From positions 1 through 64,000 of the forward strand of contig NZ_NGVS01000006.1 of NCBI RefSeq assembly GCF_002777975.1: a DNA stretch of 64,000 bases, written 5' to 3'. Under the pieces are notes generated by a model. The model saw only the letters and a program-made list of their open reading frames with translations. It ran no database searches and was not told the origin of the DNA. Within the stretch, counting starts at the first letter, position 1. Every line of letters starts with the position of its first letter. Positions 28,432-36,904 of this stretch are shown piece by piece. This stretch comes from Shewanella carassii. GTDB taxonomy: Bacteria > Pseudomonadota > Gammaproteobacteria > Enterobacterales > Shewanellaceae. A program made the position numbers and the translations under genes.

Positions 28432-28926
28432 ATGACAGATTCAAGAAATGTAGCAGCGGTATCTGCGGGAAAGGACGATGCCGTTCTCCAATGGGTGACC
28501 TTCAGACTGGATAACGAAACCTATGGCATCAATGTGATGCAGGTTCAGGAAGTATTGCGTTATACCGAGATTGCCCCTGTACCCGGAGCCCCTCACTACG
28601 TGCTGGGGATTATAAACTTGCGCGGCAATGTGGTGACAGTGATCGACACCCGTTCACGATTTGGTTTACCTTCGGCTGAAGTGGACGATTCTACCCGAAT
28701 CGTGATTATTGAAGCAGAAAAGCAGGTAATAGGCATCTTGGTCGATAGCGTGGCAGAGGTGGTCTATCTGCGTCGCTCTGAAATCGATAATGCGCCTAAT
28801 GTAGGTACCGAAGAAAGCGCCAAGTTTATTCAGGGTGTCAGCAACCGTGGAGACGAGCTGTTGATCCTGGTGGATTTGGATAAGTTGCTTTCTGATGATG
28901 AATGGGCCGAGTTGGCGCAAATCTGA
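28432..28926 (+). CDS. cheW: CheW, chemotaxis coupling protein
   Basis: CheW links chemoreceptors to CheA. The 164-residue product is a single CheW domain (QWVTFRLDNETYGINVMQVQ, then VLGIINLRGNVVTVIDTRS, then FIQGVSNRGDELLILVDLDK). It lies 7 bases after parP. Confidence 0.96.
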   Translation: MTDSRNVAAVSAGKDDAVLQWVTFRLDNETYGINVMQVQEVLRYTEIAPVPGAPHYVLGIINLRGNVVTVIDTRSRFGLPSAEVDDSTRIVIIEAEKQVIGILVDSVAEVVYLRRSEIDNAPNVGTEESAKFIQGVSNRGDELLILVDLDKLLSDDEWAELAQI

Positions 28927-28958
28927 TTGAAGTTTGCAGGGAAAAGGAGTTTTAACCC

Positions 28959-29372
28959 ATGATGGGCGATGGCTTTTTGATCGCTGCGCTGGTATACGTT
29001 GTTGCCTGTCTTGGGCTGGTACTGTACCTGCAAAAACAAAACAATAAGCTCAGAAGCAAGGTTGAAGCCTTAACCGTTTTGGTCAAGGAAAGCGACAAGC
29101 AAAGGGAAGCGTTAAAGCGGGAACTGCAGGAGCTCCGCAGTGGAACCATAGGGGTCGGGCGTCGGGTGTTGGAGCTGGAGAAACTCCTGGTTGAGCAAAA
29201 TGCCCGCTTGGATGAGTCGATGCAGCAGGATCCGCAAGCCAAGCTCTATAGTCGGGCCATGAAAATGGTACAACTGGGAGCAGGGGTTGAAGAACTTATT
29301 CGCGAGTGTGAATTGCCCAAGGCCGAAGCTGAACTCCTTATCCGTTTACACGGCAAGACAGCCAGAGCCTGA
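28959..29372 (+). CDS. DUF2802-type membrane-anchored coiled-coil protein
   Basis: The 137-residue product has an N-terminal transmembrane helix (residues 4-24, DGFLIAALVYVVACLGLVLY), a coiled coil to about residue 90 and a conserved-looking C-terminal helix (GAGVEELIRECELPKAEAEL). It matches my memory of the DUF2802 proteins that follow cheW in Vibrio and Shewanella. Function is unknown. Two ATG codons (28959, 28962) follow a strong AAGGAG. It is the last gene before the che terminator. Confidence 0.8.
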   Translation: MMGDGFLIAALVYVVACLGLVLYLQKQNNKLRSKVEALTVLVKESDKQREALKRELQELRSGTIGVGRRVLELEKLLVEQNARLDESMQQDPQAKLYSRAMKMVQLGAGVEELIRECELPKAEAELLIRLHGKTARA

Positions 29373-29390
29373 ACTTTTGCCGTAGTTCCT

Positions 29391-29414
29391 AAAGAGCGCT
29401 AAGATGCGCTCTTT
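29391..29414 (+). terminator. terminator at the end of the che operon
   Basis: A perfect 9-bp stem, AAAGAGCGC with GCGCTCTTT, surrounds a 6-base loop and leads into a T-rich tail, 18 bases after the DUF2802-type gene. It lies between convergent genes and may work in both directions. Confidence 0.85.
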
Positions 29415-29492
29415 CTATTTCTGCCATGTAATCAGTCTGAAAGCGTTTTTGGCGTCTAGCTTAGCCGTTTGCCAACATTATCCGCTTTTGGA

Positions 29493-29816
29493 TTAAGCCT
29501 TATCGACAATCCTTTGATGTAGGTTATTCCATTGCTCTGGGAATTTGCCATCCAACATATAGACAAAGGCGATCAGTTCGGCGATCAGCTGGTAGAGTTC
29601 CTTGGGGATCTCTTCTCCCAGTTCCAACATTTGCAGAAAGTCACTCAGGTAAGGGTCTTGATGAATATGGATCCCGGCCTCTTGCGCTAACGCAATGATC
29701 TCTTCCGCCAACAGATCTTGGCCCTTGGCTGTTATCTTGGGCGCCGTTTTGCCATCATAACTCAGGGCCACGGCCTGACGAGGTTTGGCTTGCTTGTCGT
29801 TTGAATCCATGGACAT
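29493..29816 (-). CDS. FlhX, FlhB C-terminal domain homologue
   Basis: This 107-residue protein matches only the FlhB cytoplasmic domain after the cleavage site (AVALSYDGKTAPKITAKGQD, then LLAEEIIALAQEAGIHIHQD). It has no membrane helices and no NPTH. Such FlhX proteins can substitute for the cleaved FlhB-C part in some bacteria. An extension at the C-terminus (LIAELIAFVYMLDGKFPEQW) is typical of this stand-alone form. It lies 9 bases after the fliK-like gene and has GAGGAAAAACT before its ATG, so the two form an operon. Confidence 0.88.
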   Translation of the reverse strand: MSMDSNDKQAKPRQAVALSYDGKTAPKITAKGQDLLAEEIIALAQEAGIHIHQDPYLSDFLQMLELGEEIPKELYQLIAELIAFVYMLDGKFPEQWNNLHQRIVDKA

Positions 29817-29825
29817 AGTTTTTCC

Positions 29826-31586
29826 TCAGGCTTTCAGTTGCACCAGATAGTGATCGCCGGGCAATAGGGTCGCAGGCACAGGGGCAACGTGTGCCTTCAG
29901 TTCGTTGGGAGTGAGTCCTAACTGAAGCAGTTTTTGCGACAGGGGGGGTAAGAAATTACTGACCCGGCTTATCAACGCCTGGGTGCTACCAATAAATTGC
30001 AGATCGACCTTATCATCTTTAACCTTCGCCTTGATCAGCAAAGACCCCATCCCCAGATTAAATTTGAGTTGCAGTTGCCAGGCTCTGTCTTTGTCAGCGT
30101 CCTTATCCTGGTCATTGTGCTCAAATTTGCCCTCCAATTGCTCGTTTCTCTGGTTGAGATAGTAAGGCAACATGAAGTACCAGCATTGGCCGTTATTATC
30201 AATATTGGCTTGTTGATAAAGCGCGACTGCCTGGGACATCTGTTGCAGTGCGTCTAAAGTGCCGTTTTTTTCCAGTGAAGCTAACTGGTGATTTTGCAGG
30301 CCTGACTGGTTTTGCAGCCCCTCCAGGTATTGCCTCAAACGCTGAGGGACGCTGAGGTTCTGGTTGCTCGCCCTGACACCAAGTAGCAACTGAAATAAAG
30401 TAGTAATCGCACTTGCTTGAGTTGGGGCCTGTGACTGTGTTTGTTGACTGGTCAGCTGTAGCCCAGAGAGTCCTAGCAGTTCACCTCTAAGCTGTGATGG
30501 CTCTGTCAATTCACTCAGAGGCACCGGGGATAACGAGGGCAATTGCTTGAGCAGTTCAGTGGCCAGGTTGTGTTTGACTTCAAGGGCCATGGCCTCGGCT
30601 CTTGGCATCGCGCCGGCCTTATTAAAGGCACGCTGAAGGAAGTTCAGCTCTGGTATTTTGCTGGTTTCGCCGGCAACTTTATTAGCTGTGCTTACGTCAG
30701 TTGGTTTACCAGTAAGGGGGGGAGAGACGGATTGGGGCGGGGGAACACTGGCTTTATCTGTTCCCGGCATAAGAGTATTTTTTGACTGCGGTAATACAGA
30801 CGCGGCCACTTTACTGTCAGTGGCCTGAGGCAAACCAGATTTGGCGGCTAAGGTAGACTCTTTCAGTGATGCTTGCTCCCCTTTATTCTGGAGTTGTTGC
30901 ACCTGGGATTGAGGTTGCTGCTCCAGCAACTTGATTAACCTGGCGTAGGTTTGGGCAACTTCTGGTTTGGTTATCAACTGCTCATTTGTTTTACCTGAGT
31001 CAATTGTTGGCGGGTTTGATAAGGGGGTCAGCCTTACCTCCAGCCTGGCATTGATGGGCGTTAATTGCAGCAGCAGTTCCTGATTGTTGCCGACAACCTT
31101 GGCTACGTATTCTCCGGCGGGGAGTTGTAACTGTGGTGGGAAGGCGATGCTGGTACCATTGGCAAAGCGCATTTCGCCTTGCGAGACGGTCACCATGGGC
31201 AAAGGGTAGCCTTGCGGTCTGGTTGCCAATTGCTGCAATGTTGTTTGACTGATGCCATTCTTTGCCGCTAACTGCATCAAAGCGTCCGGCAGTTTTATCT
31301 GTACTTCGTTTGCCAACAAAAGCAGTTGAGTGTTTTTACCTTGGATGATTTCCGGTAAGGGGCGAGTCAGCTCCAGTAGGGTAGTATTGGCTTGATAAAG
31401 AAGGGCCTTGGCTTGAGCGGTGCTTTCTTGCTCAACAAACTGCAGTTGATATTGTGCATTTTGAATTTGCAACCTGATCTCGCTGCTAACCTCCATAGTG
31501 GTTACCGGTAACAGCGGGATAGATGTGTTTGTTTGAGGCGAAGGACCCGGCCTTGAAGAGGGAATTGTACCGTTCACTGGATCCAT
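29826..31586 (-). CDS. second FliK-like hook-length control protein
   Basis: The product (586 residues from the ATG at 31586) has a variable Gln/Ser/Pro-rich N-terminal and middle region. A C-terminal FliK-like domain runs from about residue 430 (LASLEKNGTLDALQQMSQAV to the end, with WQLQLKFNLGMGSLLIKAKV and VDLQFIGSTQALISRVSNFL). It is much diverged from the main FliK at 9463. A TTG at 31628 would add 14 residues. Operon partner flhX and a FliA-type promoter upstream support a late flagellar role. Confidence 0.82.
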   Translation of the reverse strand: MDPVNGTIPSSRPGPSPQTNTSIPLLPVTTMEVSSEIRLQIQNAQYQLQFVEQESTAQAKALLYQANTTLLELTRPLPEIIQGKNTQLLLLANEVQIKLPDALMQLAAKNGISQTTLQQLATRPQGYPLPMVTVSQGEMRFANGTSIAFPPQLQLPAGEYVAKVVGNNQELLLQLTPINARLEVRLTPLSNPPTIDSGKTNEQLITKPEVAQTYARLIKLLEQQPQSQVQQLQNKGEQASLKESTLAAKSGLPQATDSKVAASVLPQSKNTLMPGTDKASVPPPQSVSPPLTGKPTDVSTANKVAGETSKIPELNFLQRAFNKAGAMPRAEAMALEVKHNLATELLKQLPSLSPVPLSELTEPSQLRGELLGLSGLQLTSQQTQSQAPTQASAITTLFQLLLGVRASNQNLSVPQRLRQYLEGLQNQSGLQNHQLASLEKNGTLDALQQMSQAVALYQQANIDNNGQCWYFMLPYYLNQRNEQLEGKFEHNDQDKDADKDRAWQLQLKFNLGMGSLLIKAKVKDDKVDLQFIGSTQALISRVSNFLPPLSQKLLQLGLTPNELKAHVAPVPATLLPGDHYLVQLKA

Positions 31587-31725
31587 TGTTGCAAACCCCG
31601 CTCCTCGAGTTGTTTTATCAGTAAGCAATCGTAAATTTAAATTTGATCTATTTCTACAGCGAAGTATCCTTATCCGTCCAAATCGACATTGGCAGAAAGT
31701 TGACTGTTGCTGTAGGTATAATTGG

Positions 31726-31753
31726 TTATCGGCCCATGGTAATCAAAGCTTTA
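31726..31753 (-). promoter_or_regulatory. FliA (sigma-28) promoter for fliK-like/flhX
   Basis: On the minus strand TAAAGCTT and GCCGATAA are separated by 12 bases. The sigma-28 consensus is TAAAGTTT-N11-GCCGATAA, so there is one mismatch and one extra spacer base. It lies about 140 bases upstream of the fliK-like start and points towards it. Confidence 0.72.
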
Positions 31754-31800
31754 ACAGTTTTTCGGTTGGATTACCGCGGTTCTTATACAAAGAGAGTAAT

Positions 31801-32571
31801 ATGAAGTTTAAATGGATTCTGATGGTTGCAGCTGCGCTGAGTGCACATTCGGCAGTGGCTGCAGGGAGTAGCGCAAGCAACAAAACACAGGATGTGCGCA
31901 TCAGTTACAATGACCCAAGGGATCCGATCGAAGGGTTCAACCGTGTCATGTGGGACTTCAACTATTTGTATCTGGATAGATTTCTCTATCGCCCCGTCGC
32001 TCATGGTTACAATGACTATGTACCCATGCCGGTCAAGTCAGGTCTCAACAACTTTGTGCTTAACCTCGAAGAACCTCAAAGTTTGGTCAACAACAGCTTA
32101 CAGGGCAAGTGGGGCTGGGCGTTGAATGCCGGAGGCCGCTTTACTGTCAACTCAACCGTTGGTCTGCTTGGTTTGATTGATGTGGCAGACATGATGGGAA
32201 TGCCTCGAAAACAGGACGATTTTAACGAAGTGCTGGGTTACTATGGCGTGCCGAATGGTCCCTATTTTATGGCGCCATTCTTTGGCCCTTATGTTACCCG
32301 TGAACTCGCTTCAGATTGGGTGGATGGTCTATACTTTCCGTTATCAGAGCTCACTATGTGGCAGTCGGTGATCAAGTGGGGCCTTAAGAATCTTCATGCC
32401 CGTTCTGTTGCCATAGATCAAGAAAGATTAGTAGACAACGCGCTCGATCCATACACTTTCGTCAAAGATGCTTACATACAGCACATGGATTATAAAGTGT
32501 ACGATGGCAATGTGCCTTCGAATGAGGACGAAGACGAGTTGCTTGATGAATATATGCAGGAACTGGAGTAA
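31801..32571 (+). CDS. mlaA: MlaA/VacJ family protein
   Basis: MlaA sits in the outer membrane and removes misplaced phospholipids for retrograde transport by the Mla system. The 256-residue product shows the VacJ region (DPIEGFNRVMWDFNYLYLDR, then VPMPVKSGLNNFVLNLEEP, then NSTVGLLGLIDVADMMGMPR and GVPNGPYFMAPFFGP). The N-terminus is a plain signal peptide (about residues 1-21, ending AVAAG) and the whole protein has no cysteine, so it cannot be lipidated as E. coli MlaA is. The acidic C-terminal tail is also seen. It stands alone here. Confidence 0.93.
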   Translation: MKFKWILMVAAALSAHSAVAAGSSASNKTQDVRISYNDPRDPIEGFNRVMWDFNYLYLDRFLYRPVAHGYNDYVPMPVKSGLNNFVLNLEEPQSLVNNSLQGKWGWALNAGGRFTVNSTVGLLGLIDVADMMGMPRKQDDFNEVLGYYGVPNGPYFMAPFFGPYVTRELASDWVDGLYFPLSELTMWQSVIKWGLKNLHARSVAIDQERLVDNALDPYTFVKDAYIQHMDYKVYDGNVPSNEDEDELLDEYMQELE

Positions 32572-32648
32572 CCCGCCATCTGTTTGCTTATCGCAGGTGG
32601 TTGATAAGGTCACTCGTTACCGGCGATTGATACCTGCGGGGAATTACC

Positions 32649-33755
32649 ATGGCGCTAAACAGTCTCAATGTACTGCTGGTTGAGGATGACCCCGTCTTTC
32701 GCAATATTGTCGCCGCCTTTCTCAGTGGGCGTGGCGCCAATGTTGTTGAAGCCGAGGATGGCGAGCAAGGACTACAAAGTTTTAAAAATCATAAATATGA
32801 TGTGGTGGTAGCTGATCTCTCAATGCCCAGAATGGGGGGGTTAGAGATGCTCAAGGCCATGTCGCGCATTAATCCAGCTATTCCCTCCATTGTAATTTCT
32901 GGAAACCAGGTCATGGCCGATGTCGTTGAAGCTCTGAGAATTGGAGCTTGCGATTATTTGGTTAAGCCCGTATCGGATCTCTACAGTATCGAGCATGCCA
33001 TTAATCAGTGCTTGCTGACTCCTGAACATGAGCAGTGCTCTCTCAATAAAGATTTGGAAGAGCTTTCTTTTATGGAGCTCAATGAAAATTTGGCCTTATT
33101 GGAGCAAAATGCGGAAGCGGCCAAATGTGTGCAACAACAGTTATTCCCAGCAAGCCGCATTGAATACCCTAAGGCTAGATTGGATTACAGCCTGTTTAAA
33201 CATGAGCAAGTAAGTCCTTACTTTATCGATTCGGCCATGGTAGGGACTAATCATCTCATTATGTACATGGCACATTTCCATCCAGAGGACAATAGAGCCG
33301 CCTTTGCCAGTGTGTTGATGCGCAGTTTCGTCAATCAGAAGCTGAAATTGAATCGTAACGGCATCAGTTCCGTAGTGTTGGAACCTTTCAATATGCTCAG
33401 TTACTTGAATGACCGTTTGGTCAAGTCTGGGCTGGACCTATATTGCGACATGATCTATATCGCGATTGAGCTCGATAGTTACCGGGCGGCTATCGCTCAG
33501 GCGGGTAGAGGATTGAGGTGCTATATACGTAACCTGGATGGCATCACACCGCTGGCGTTGGCTGACTCATTGCAATTGGGATTGTTGGAGTGGGGGCGCC
33601 CGGCAACTCATTTCCGTAGTATATTGCCCGGTGAGAGTCTTTGTATCATTACCAATGAGCCGGAACATAGGCAATTATTGCAACAAGACAGGTTTTTGGG
33701 GCTGACCTTTAATCCTCGGGTTCCTCAAGGTGGCTTTGTTCAATTGTCACTGTAA
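32649..33755 (+). CDS. RssB-like response regulator with degenerate PP2C domain
   Basis: The 368-residue protein has an intact receiver domain (LLVEDD, phosphoacceptor Asp56 in VVADLSMPRMGG, Lys in YLVKPVSD). A helical linker (about residues 130-165) and a SpoIIE/PP2C-like domain follow. The metal-binding motifs of active phosphatases (GDxx and GDVxGHG) are not present; the corresponding region reads YMAHFHPEDNRAAFASVLM. The same arrangement occurs in RssB, the adaptor that delivers RpoS to ClpXP. An RpoS-related or other adaptor role is inference; no target or anti-anti-sigma gene is adjacent. Confidence 0.8.
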   Translation: MALNSLNVLLVEDDPVFRNIVAAFLSGRGANVVEAEDGEQGLQSFKNHKYDVVVADLSMPRMGGLEMLKAMSRINPAIPSIVISGNQVMADVVEALRIGACDYLVKPVSDLYSIEHAINQCLLTPEHEQCSLNKDLEELSFMELNENLALLEQNAEAAKCVQQQLFPASRIEYPKARLDYSLFKHEQVSPYFIDSAMVGTNHLIMYMAHFHPEDNRAAFASVLMRSFVNQKLKLNRNGISSVVLEPFNMLSYLNDRLVKSGLDLYCDMIYIAIELDSYRAAIAQAGRGLRCYIRNLDGITPLALADSLQLGLLEWGRPATHFRSILPGESLCIITNEPEHRQLLQQDRFLGLTFNPRVPQGGFVQLSL

Positions 33756-33847
33756 GCATTTGTTTGGGGCGAGGATATCGGCAGTATGTTGTAGTGTAGA
33801 AAAACTCAATGAAATAGAGTCGGCAAGCACACTCGAACACGCTGACA

Positions 33848-33874
33848 AGAAAGGCTGCATAATGCAGCCTTTCT
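33848..33874 (+). terminator. bidirectional terminator hairpin
   Basis: A perfect palindrome with 13-base arms (AGAAAGGCTGCAT and its complement) lies in the 139-base gap between the convergent response regulator and peptide transporter genes. T or A runs on both sides allow it to end transcription from either direction. Confidence 0.85.
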
Positions 33875-33894
33875 GTTAAACAACGGAATAGTCA

Positions 33895-35403
33895 TTAGCG
33901 CTTAATGGCTTCATGATCGCCAGTTACCGCGATTTCTTGCTCCAACGCTTCTTCTTCGGAGTGATCGTGTATTTTATTCTCTGCACCGTGCATCCAGTCG
34001 ACCAGTTTATCGGCCATAAAGTAAAGAATGACACCGGAAATAGCTGCTGTAATAGCAATGCCAGAGAAGATGGACATGGCATTGGCCAATTGTTCTTCTT
34101 TCTCGCCGCCGTGACCGATAAAGGAGCCGACAATACCGGCAATTTTGTTGGCCATAGCGATAAACAGGAACCAGGCGCCCATCATCAATGAAACGATACG
34201 CAGGGGGGCTAATTTGGTAACCATAGACAGACCAATAGGTGATAAACAAAGCTCACCCATGGTGTGGAAGAAGTAGGCTCCCACCAACCACCACATGCTG
34301 GATTTGGCAGAGGCATCGCCACCCATTTCCATTACGGCGCCAATCATAAACAGGAAGCCGATTGCCAGCAGAAACAGGCCAAGTGCAAATTTTACCGGTG
34401 AGTTGGGTTCTTTATCCCCTAAGCGGATCCAGATAGATGCCACAACCGGAGCAAAGACAACGATGAAGATGGCATTAAGTGACTGGAAATAGGTGGTGGG
34501 TACTTCCCAAGTGCCGATAAAACGGTCAGTGAACTCATTGGTAAACAGGTTCATCAGACCGCCGGCCTGCTCAAACCCTGCCCAGAAGATAATGGTAAAT
34601 AGACCCATTACCATGATCACCTTAATGCGATCGCGTTCCACTTTGGTCAGTGGTTCTTTTCGCACTTGTCCGCGGGCCAAATCTTTTTCGCGTTCAAGTT
34701 TGGCTGAAGGCACAGTACCTATGTCGCCCAACAACTTTTGGGCGAAGAGGAATTGGATGATCAGTGACAATACCATACCGATACCGGCACACATAAAACC
34801 TGCTTGCCAGTTATTGATGGTAACCTCCATACCATCTATTACTTCAGTATGACCAAAGCTGGTATAGGCCCAAGCTACTACAAAACCGGAGAGGGCTGCG
34901 CCCAAGTTGATCCCCATGTAGAAAATGGTGAAGGCGCCATCGCGGCGATGATCGCCTTCTTCGTACAGATCACCCACCATGGTTGATATGTTGGGCTTAA
35001 ACAGACCGTTACCTATGATAAGGGTTCCCAGGCCTATATAAAACACCATGGTTTCAAGACCTGGAGTCATGCTGTGGGGCGTGGCCAAGGTAAACTGACC
35101 TATCGCCATCAGCGCACCGCCAATGTAAATTGCTTTCCGTTGGCCAAGGTAGTTATCCGCAAGCCAGCCACCAATGAGGGGGGTGAGGTAAACTAAAGCA
35201 GTGAAGGTACCGTAAAGAGAAAGGGCATCTGCCTGAGTCCAGCCCAGGCCTCCGCCTTGAGAGTTAACCTGATCAACAAGATACAGTACCAGAATGGCTC
35301 GCATCGCGTAGTAACTGAATCGTTCCCAAAGCTCTGTTGTAAACAGCAGGAACAATCCCTTGGGGTGCCCGAGCACTGTCCCTTTGGGTTTTGCTAAGCT
35401 CAT
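33895..35403 (-). CDS. POT-family proton-coupled oligopeptide transporter
   Basis: This is a major facilitator protein of 502 residues that imports di- or tripeptides with protons. The family signature is seen near the N-terminus (ELWERFSYYAMRAILVLYL, containing ExxERFxYY), followed by NGLFKPNISTMVGDLYEEGD and the FYMGINLGA motif. Twelve or more hydrophobic helices are spread over the length. The ATG at 35403 has GGTGGAAG upstream; an 80-residue upstream extension in frame looks non-coding. Related to DtpA/B and DtpT; the exact subgroup is not clear. Confidence 0.93.
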   Translation of the reverse strand: MSLAKPKGTVLGHPKGLFLLFTTELWERFSYYAMRAILVLYLVDQVNSQGGGLGWTQADALSLYGTFTALVYLTPLIGGWLADNYLGQRKAIYIGGALMAIGQFTLATPHSMTPGLETMVFYIGLGTLIIGNGLFKPNISTMVGDLYEEGDHRRDGAFTIFYMGINLGAALSGFVVAWAYTSFGHTEVIDGMEVTINNWQAGFMCAGIGMVLSLIIQFLFAQKLLGDIGTVPSAKLEREKDLARGQVRKEPLTKVERDRIKVIMVMGLFTIIFWAGFEQAGGLMNLFTNEFTDRFIGTWEVPTTYFQSLNAIFIVVFAPVVASIWIRLGDKEPNSPVKFALGLFLLAIGFLFMIGAVMEMGGDASAKSSMWWLVGAYFFHTMGELCLSPIGLSMVTKLAPLRIVSLMMGAWFLFIAMANKIAGIVGSFIGHGGEKEEQLANAMSIFSGIAITAAISGVILYFMADKLVDWMHGAENKIHDHSEEEALEQEIAVTGDHEAIKR

Positions 35404-35837
35404 GAAATCTTCCACCTTAAATTTGTTAGTTGGTCGTGTGACAAGGGTCAACACGGAAAGTGACTGTTTTTTTATCCCAGCTGTTTTGCCGTTAACATCA
35501 CACAATTGGTAAAGTGCTATGGCATATTTTTTAATGTGCTGTGACTGAGGCTTTGGTTTTGTGTTCTGTAATCTGCTTATCAAAATCAACAAAGCCCACC
35601 TTATATACCCTTGATCCATTACTAAAGTCAATTTGCATGCCAAATTGTGGGGGCTTTGTGAGCTACTTGAGGCAATGGCGTAACAAGGTTTTATTGGGGG
35701 TGATTATCAATATCAATTAGACTTTGGTGGGGGGGAGGGCGGACTCTGAAATTCGCTTTTAATCGTAAACTTATGTCTGATATGATTGCCGACCGTGATA
35801 GGAAGTCACCCGACAGAAACCAAGTAGTGAGAACACC
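35404..35837. other. intergenic region between the peptide transporter and rfaH
   Basis: This is 434 bases between divergent genes with no credible gene. It must hold both promoters. A possible rfaH -10 is TATGAT at 35781-35786 with a weak TTTAAT 17 bases upstream. A run of seven G lies near 35729-35735. I see no tRNA or repeat here. Confidence 0.5.
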
Positions 35838-36335
35838 ATGAAGGCCTGGTACCTTTTATACTGTAAACCTCGCAATGAAGTGAGGGCACAACAGAACTTG
35901 ACCCTCCAACAATTGGAGACCTATTTGCCTATGGTGCGAAGCGAAAAGAAAGAGAAAAACAAGACTGTCGTCCGTAAGCAACCTTTGTTCCCCAATTATT
36001 TATTCATCAAGTTTGACCCTGAGCAGACGAGTGTGCGGCAACTGAAGTCAACTCGAGGCGTGGCTGATTTGGTTAACTGCCGAGAAAAGCTGCTACCGAT
36101 AGATGAACGCCTGATCATTCAGCTCAAACAACGTGAGTTAGCAACGCCTTTGATTACAGAAAAGCCCCTGCAAGCTGGTGATAAAATACAGTTCACCGAA
36201 GGACCTTTTGCTGATTTTGACGGAATTTTCGCAGAGACGTGTGGTGATACTCGCTGCAAGGTATTATTCACTTTTCTAGGGCAACATAAGTGCATTACCG
36301 TTGAGCAAAGCGCCATCAGGGCAGTATGTGCGTAA
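35838..36335 (+). CDS. rfaH: RfaH, operon-specific transcription antiterminator
   Basis: RfaH is the NusG paralogue that loads onto RNA polymerase paused at ops elements and prevents early termination in long surface-polysaccharide operons. The 165-residue product has the NusG N-terminal domain (WYLLYCKPRNEVRAQQNL, then PLFPNYLFIKFD) and a C-terminal KOW-type domain (AGDKIQFTEGPFADFDGIFA). An exact ops element lies 329 bases downstream, ahead of the polysaccharide operon, so the regulator and its target are adjacent. Confidence 0.95.
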   Translation: MKAWYLLYCKPRNEVRAQQNLTLQQLETYLPMVRSEKKEKNKTVVRKQPLFPNYLFIKFDPEQTSVRQLKSTRGVADLVNCREKLLPIDERLIIQLKQRELATPLITEKPLQAGDKIQFTEGPFADFDGIFAETCGDTRCKVLFTFLGQHKCITVEQSAIRAVCA

Positions 36336-36663
36336 AAGCCCATGGCATGTGTAAGATATTTGCCATTATGGTAATAATTCAGGATTTATTCAGTTATCTG
36401 CTGCAATTATCTATTCTTAAATATCAATTGTTTAGAAAGAATCCTTACCTGTTGAGCGGTGATTTTCATCATCTGGCTGAGCAATTGTTCTGAATACATA
36501 AGAGCAAAGGGTTTTTAACCTGAGGTTTACCTATGAGTGGGGTATAATCCCCCGTCTGATAGGCATAGATAGTTGTAATGGTGTCATAGAGTGTTCGAGC
36601 TCTATGTAACTAAAAAATTAGATTTTTGCATAGCAAAGGGCATTTTGGAGGCCGCAATCCATG

Positions 36664-36675
36664 GGCGGTAGCGTG
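36664..36675 (+). promoter_or_regulatory. ops element (RfaH recruitment site)
   Basis: GGCGGTAGCGTG is an exact 12-base match to the E. coli ops core, which lies within the JUMPstart sequence upstream of O-antigen, capsule and similar operons. It is about 120 bases downstream of a TATAAT and 229 bases upstream of the first gene of the operon, on the transcribed strand. Confidence 0.93.
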
Positions 36676-36808
36676 TCTGGAGCACAAGAATACGAATGAT
36701 TTCGCCGTCTTGTTGTAAGTCGGTGGGGACGGTGACTAACTCATAACTGTTTAGTAATTTAAGCAAAATTCGAGTTGACCACTTAAGGTAAGAGAGTTGG
36801 ATTAGAAG

Positions 36809-36852
36809 ACACTGGCCCCTGAACCGGTTGTCGGTTCGCACGGGGCCAGTGT
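36809..36852 (+). repeat. large hairpin in the operon leader
   Basis: Outer arms of 11 bases (ACACTGGCCCC and GGGGCCAGTGT) and inner arms of 5 bases (AACCG and CGGTT) form an interrupted stem-loop 53 bases before the first gene. No T run follows, so it is not a classical terminator. It may be a pause, attenuation or processing structure in the RfaH-controlled leader. Confidence 0.75.
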
Positions 36853-36904
36853 TACTTGCTGGCCATTTGATTTTTAGTGTTACTCACCATAACGGAGACA
36901 ACTG

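Larger units (their letters stand above)
36336..36904 (+). other. promoter and long untranslated leader of the polysaccharide operon
   Basis: This is 569 bases without a credible gene. It contains a -10-like TATAAT at 36543-36548 (no good -35), the ops element at 36664 and a large hairpin at 36809. A minus-strand frame at 36602-36841 runs through these signals and is probably not a gene. The layout (promoter, ops, long leader, first gene) is that of RfaH-controlled operons. Confidence 0.75.

Noticed and set aside
35729..35735. G7 run upstream of rfaH as a phase-variable promoter tract
   Set aside because: The run is short and similar G7 runs occur in intact genes here (for example in fliF and fnlA), so it is weak evidence.
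36602..36841. Minus-strand 79-codon frame in the polysaccharide leader
   Set aside because: It runs antisense through the ops element and hairpin, has no convincing ribosome site and shows no recognisable protein features.
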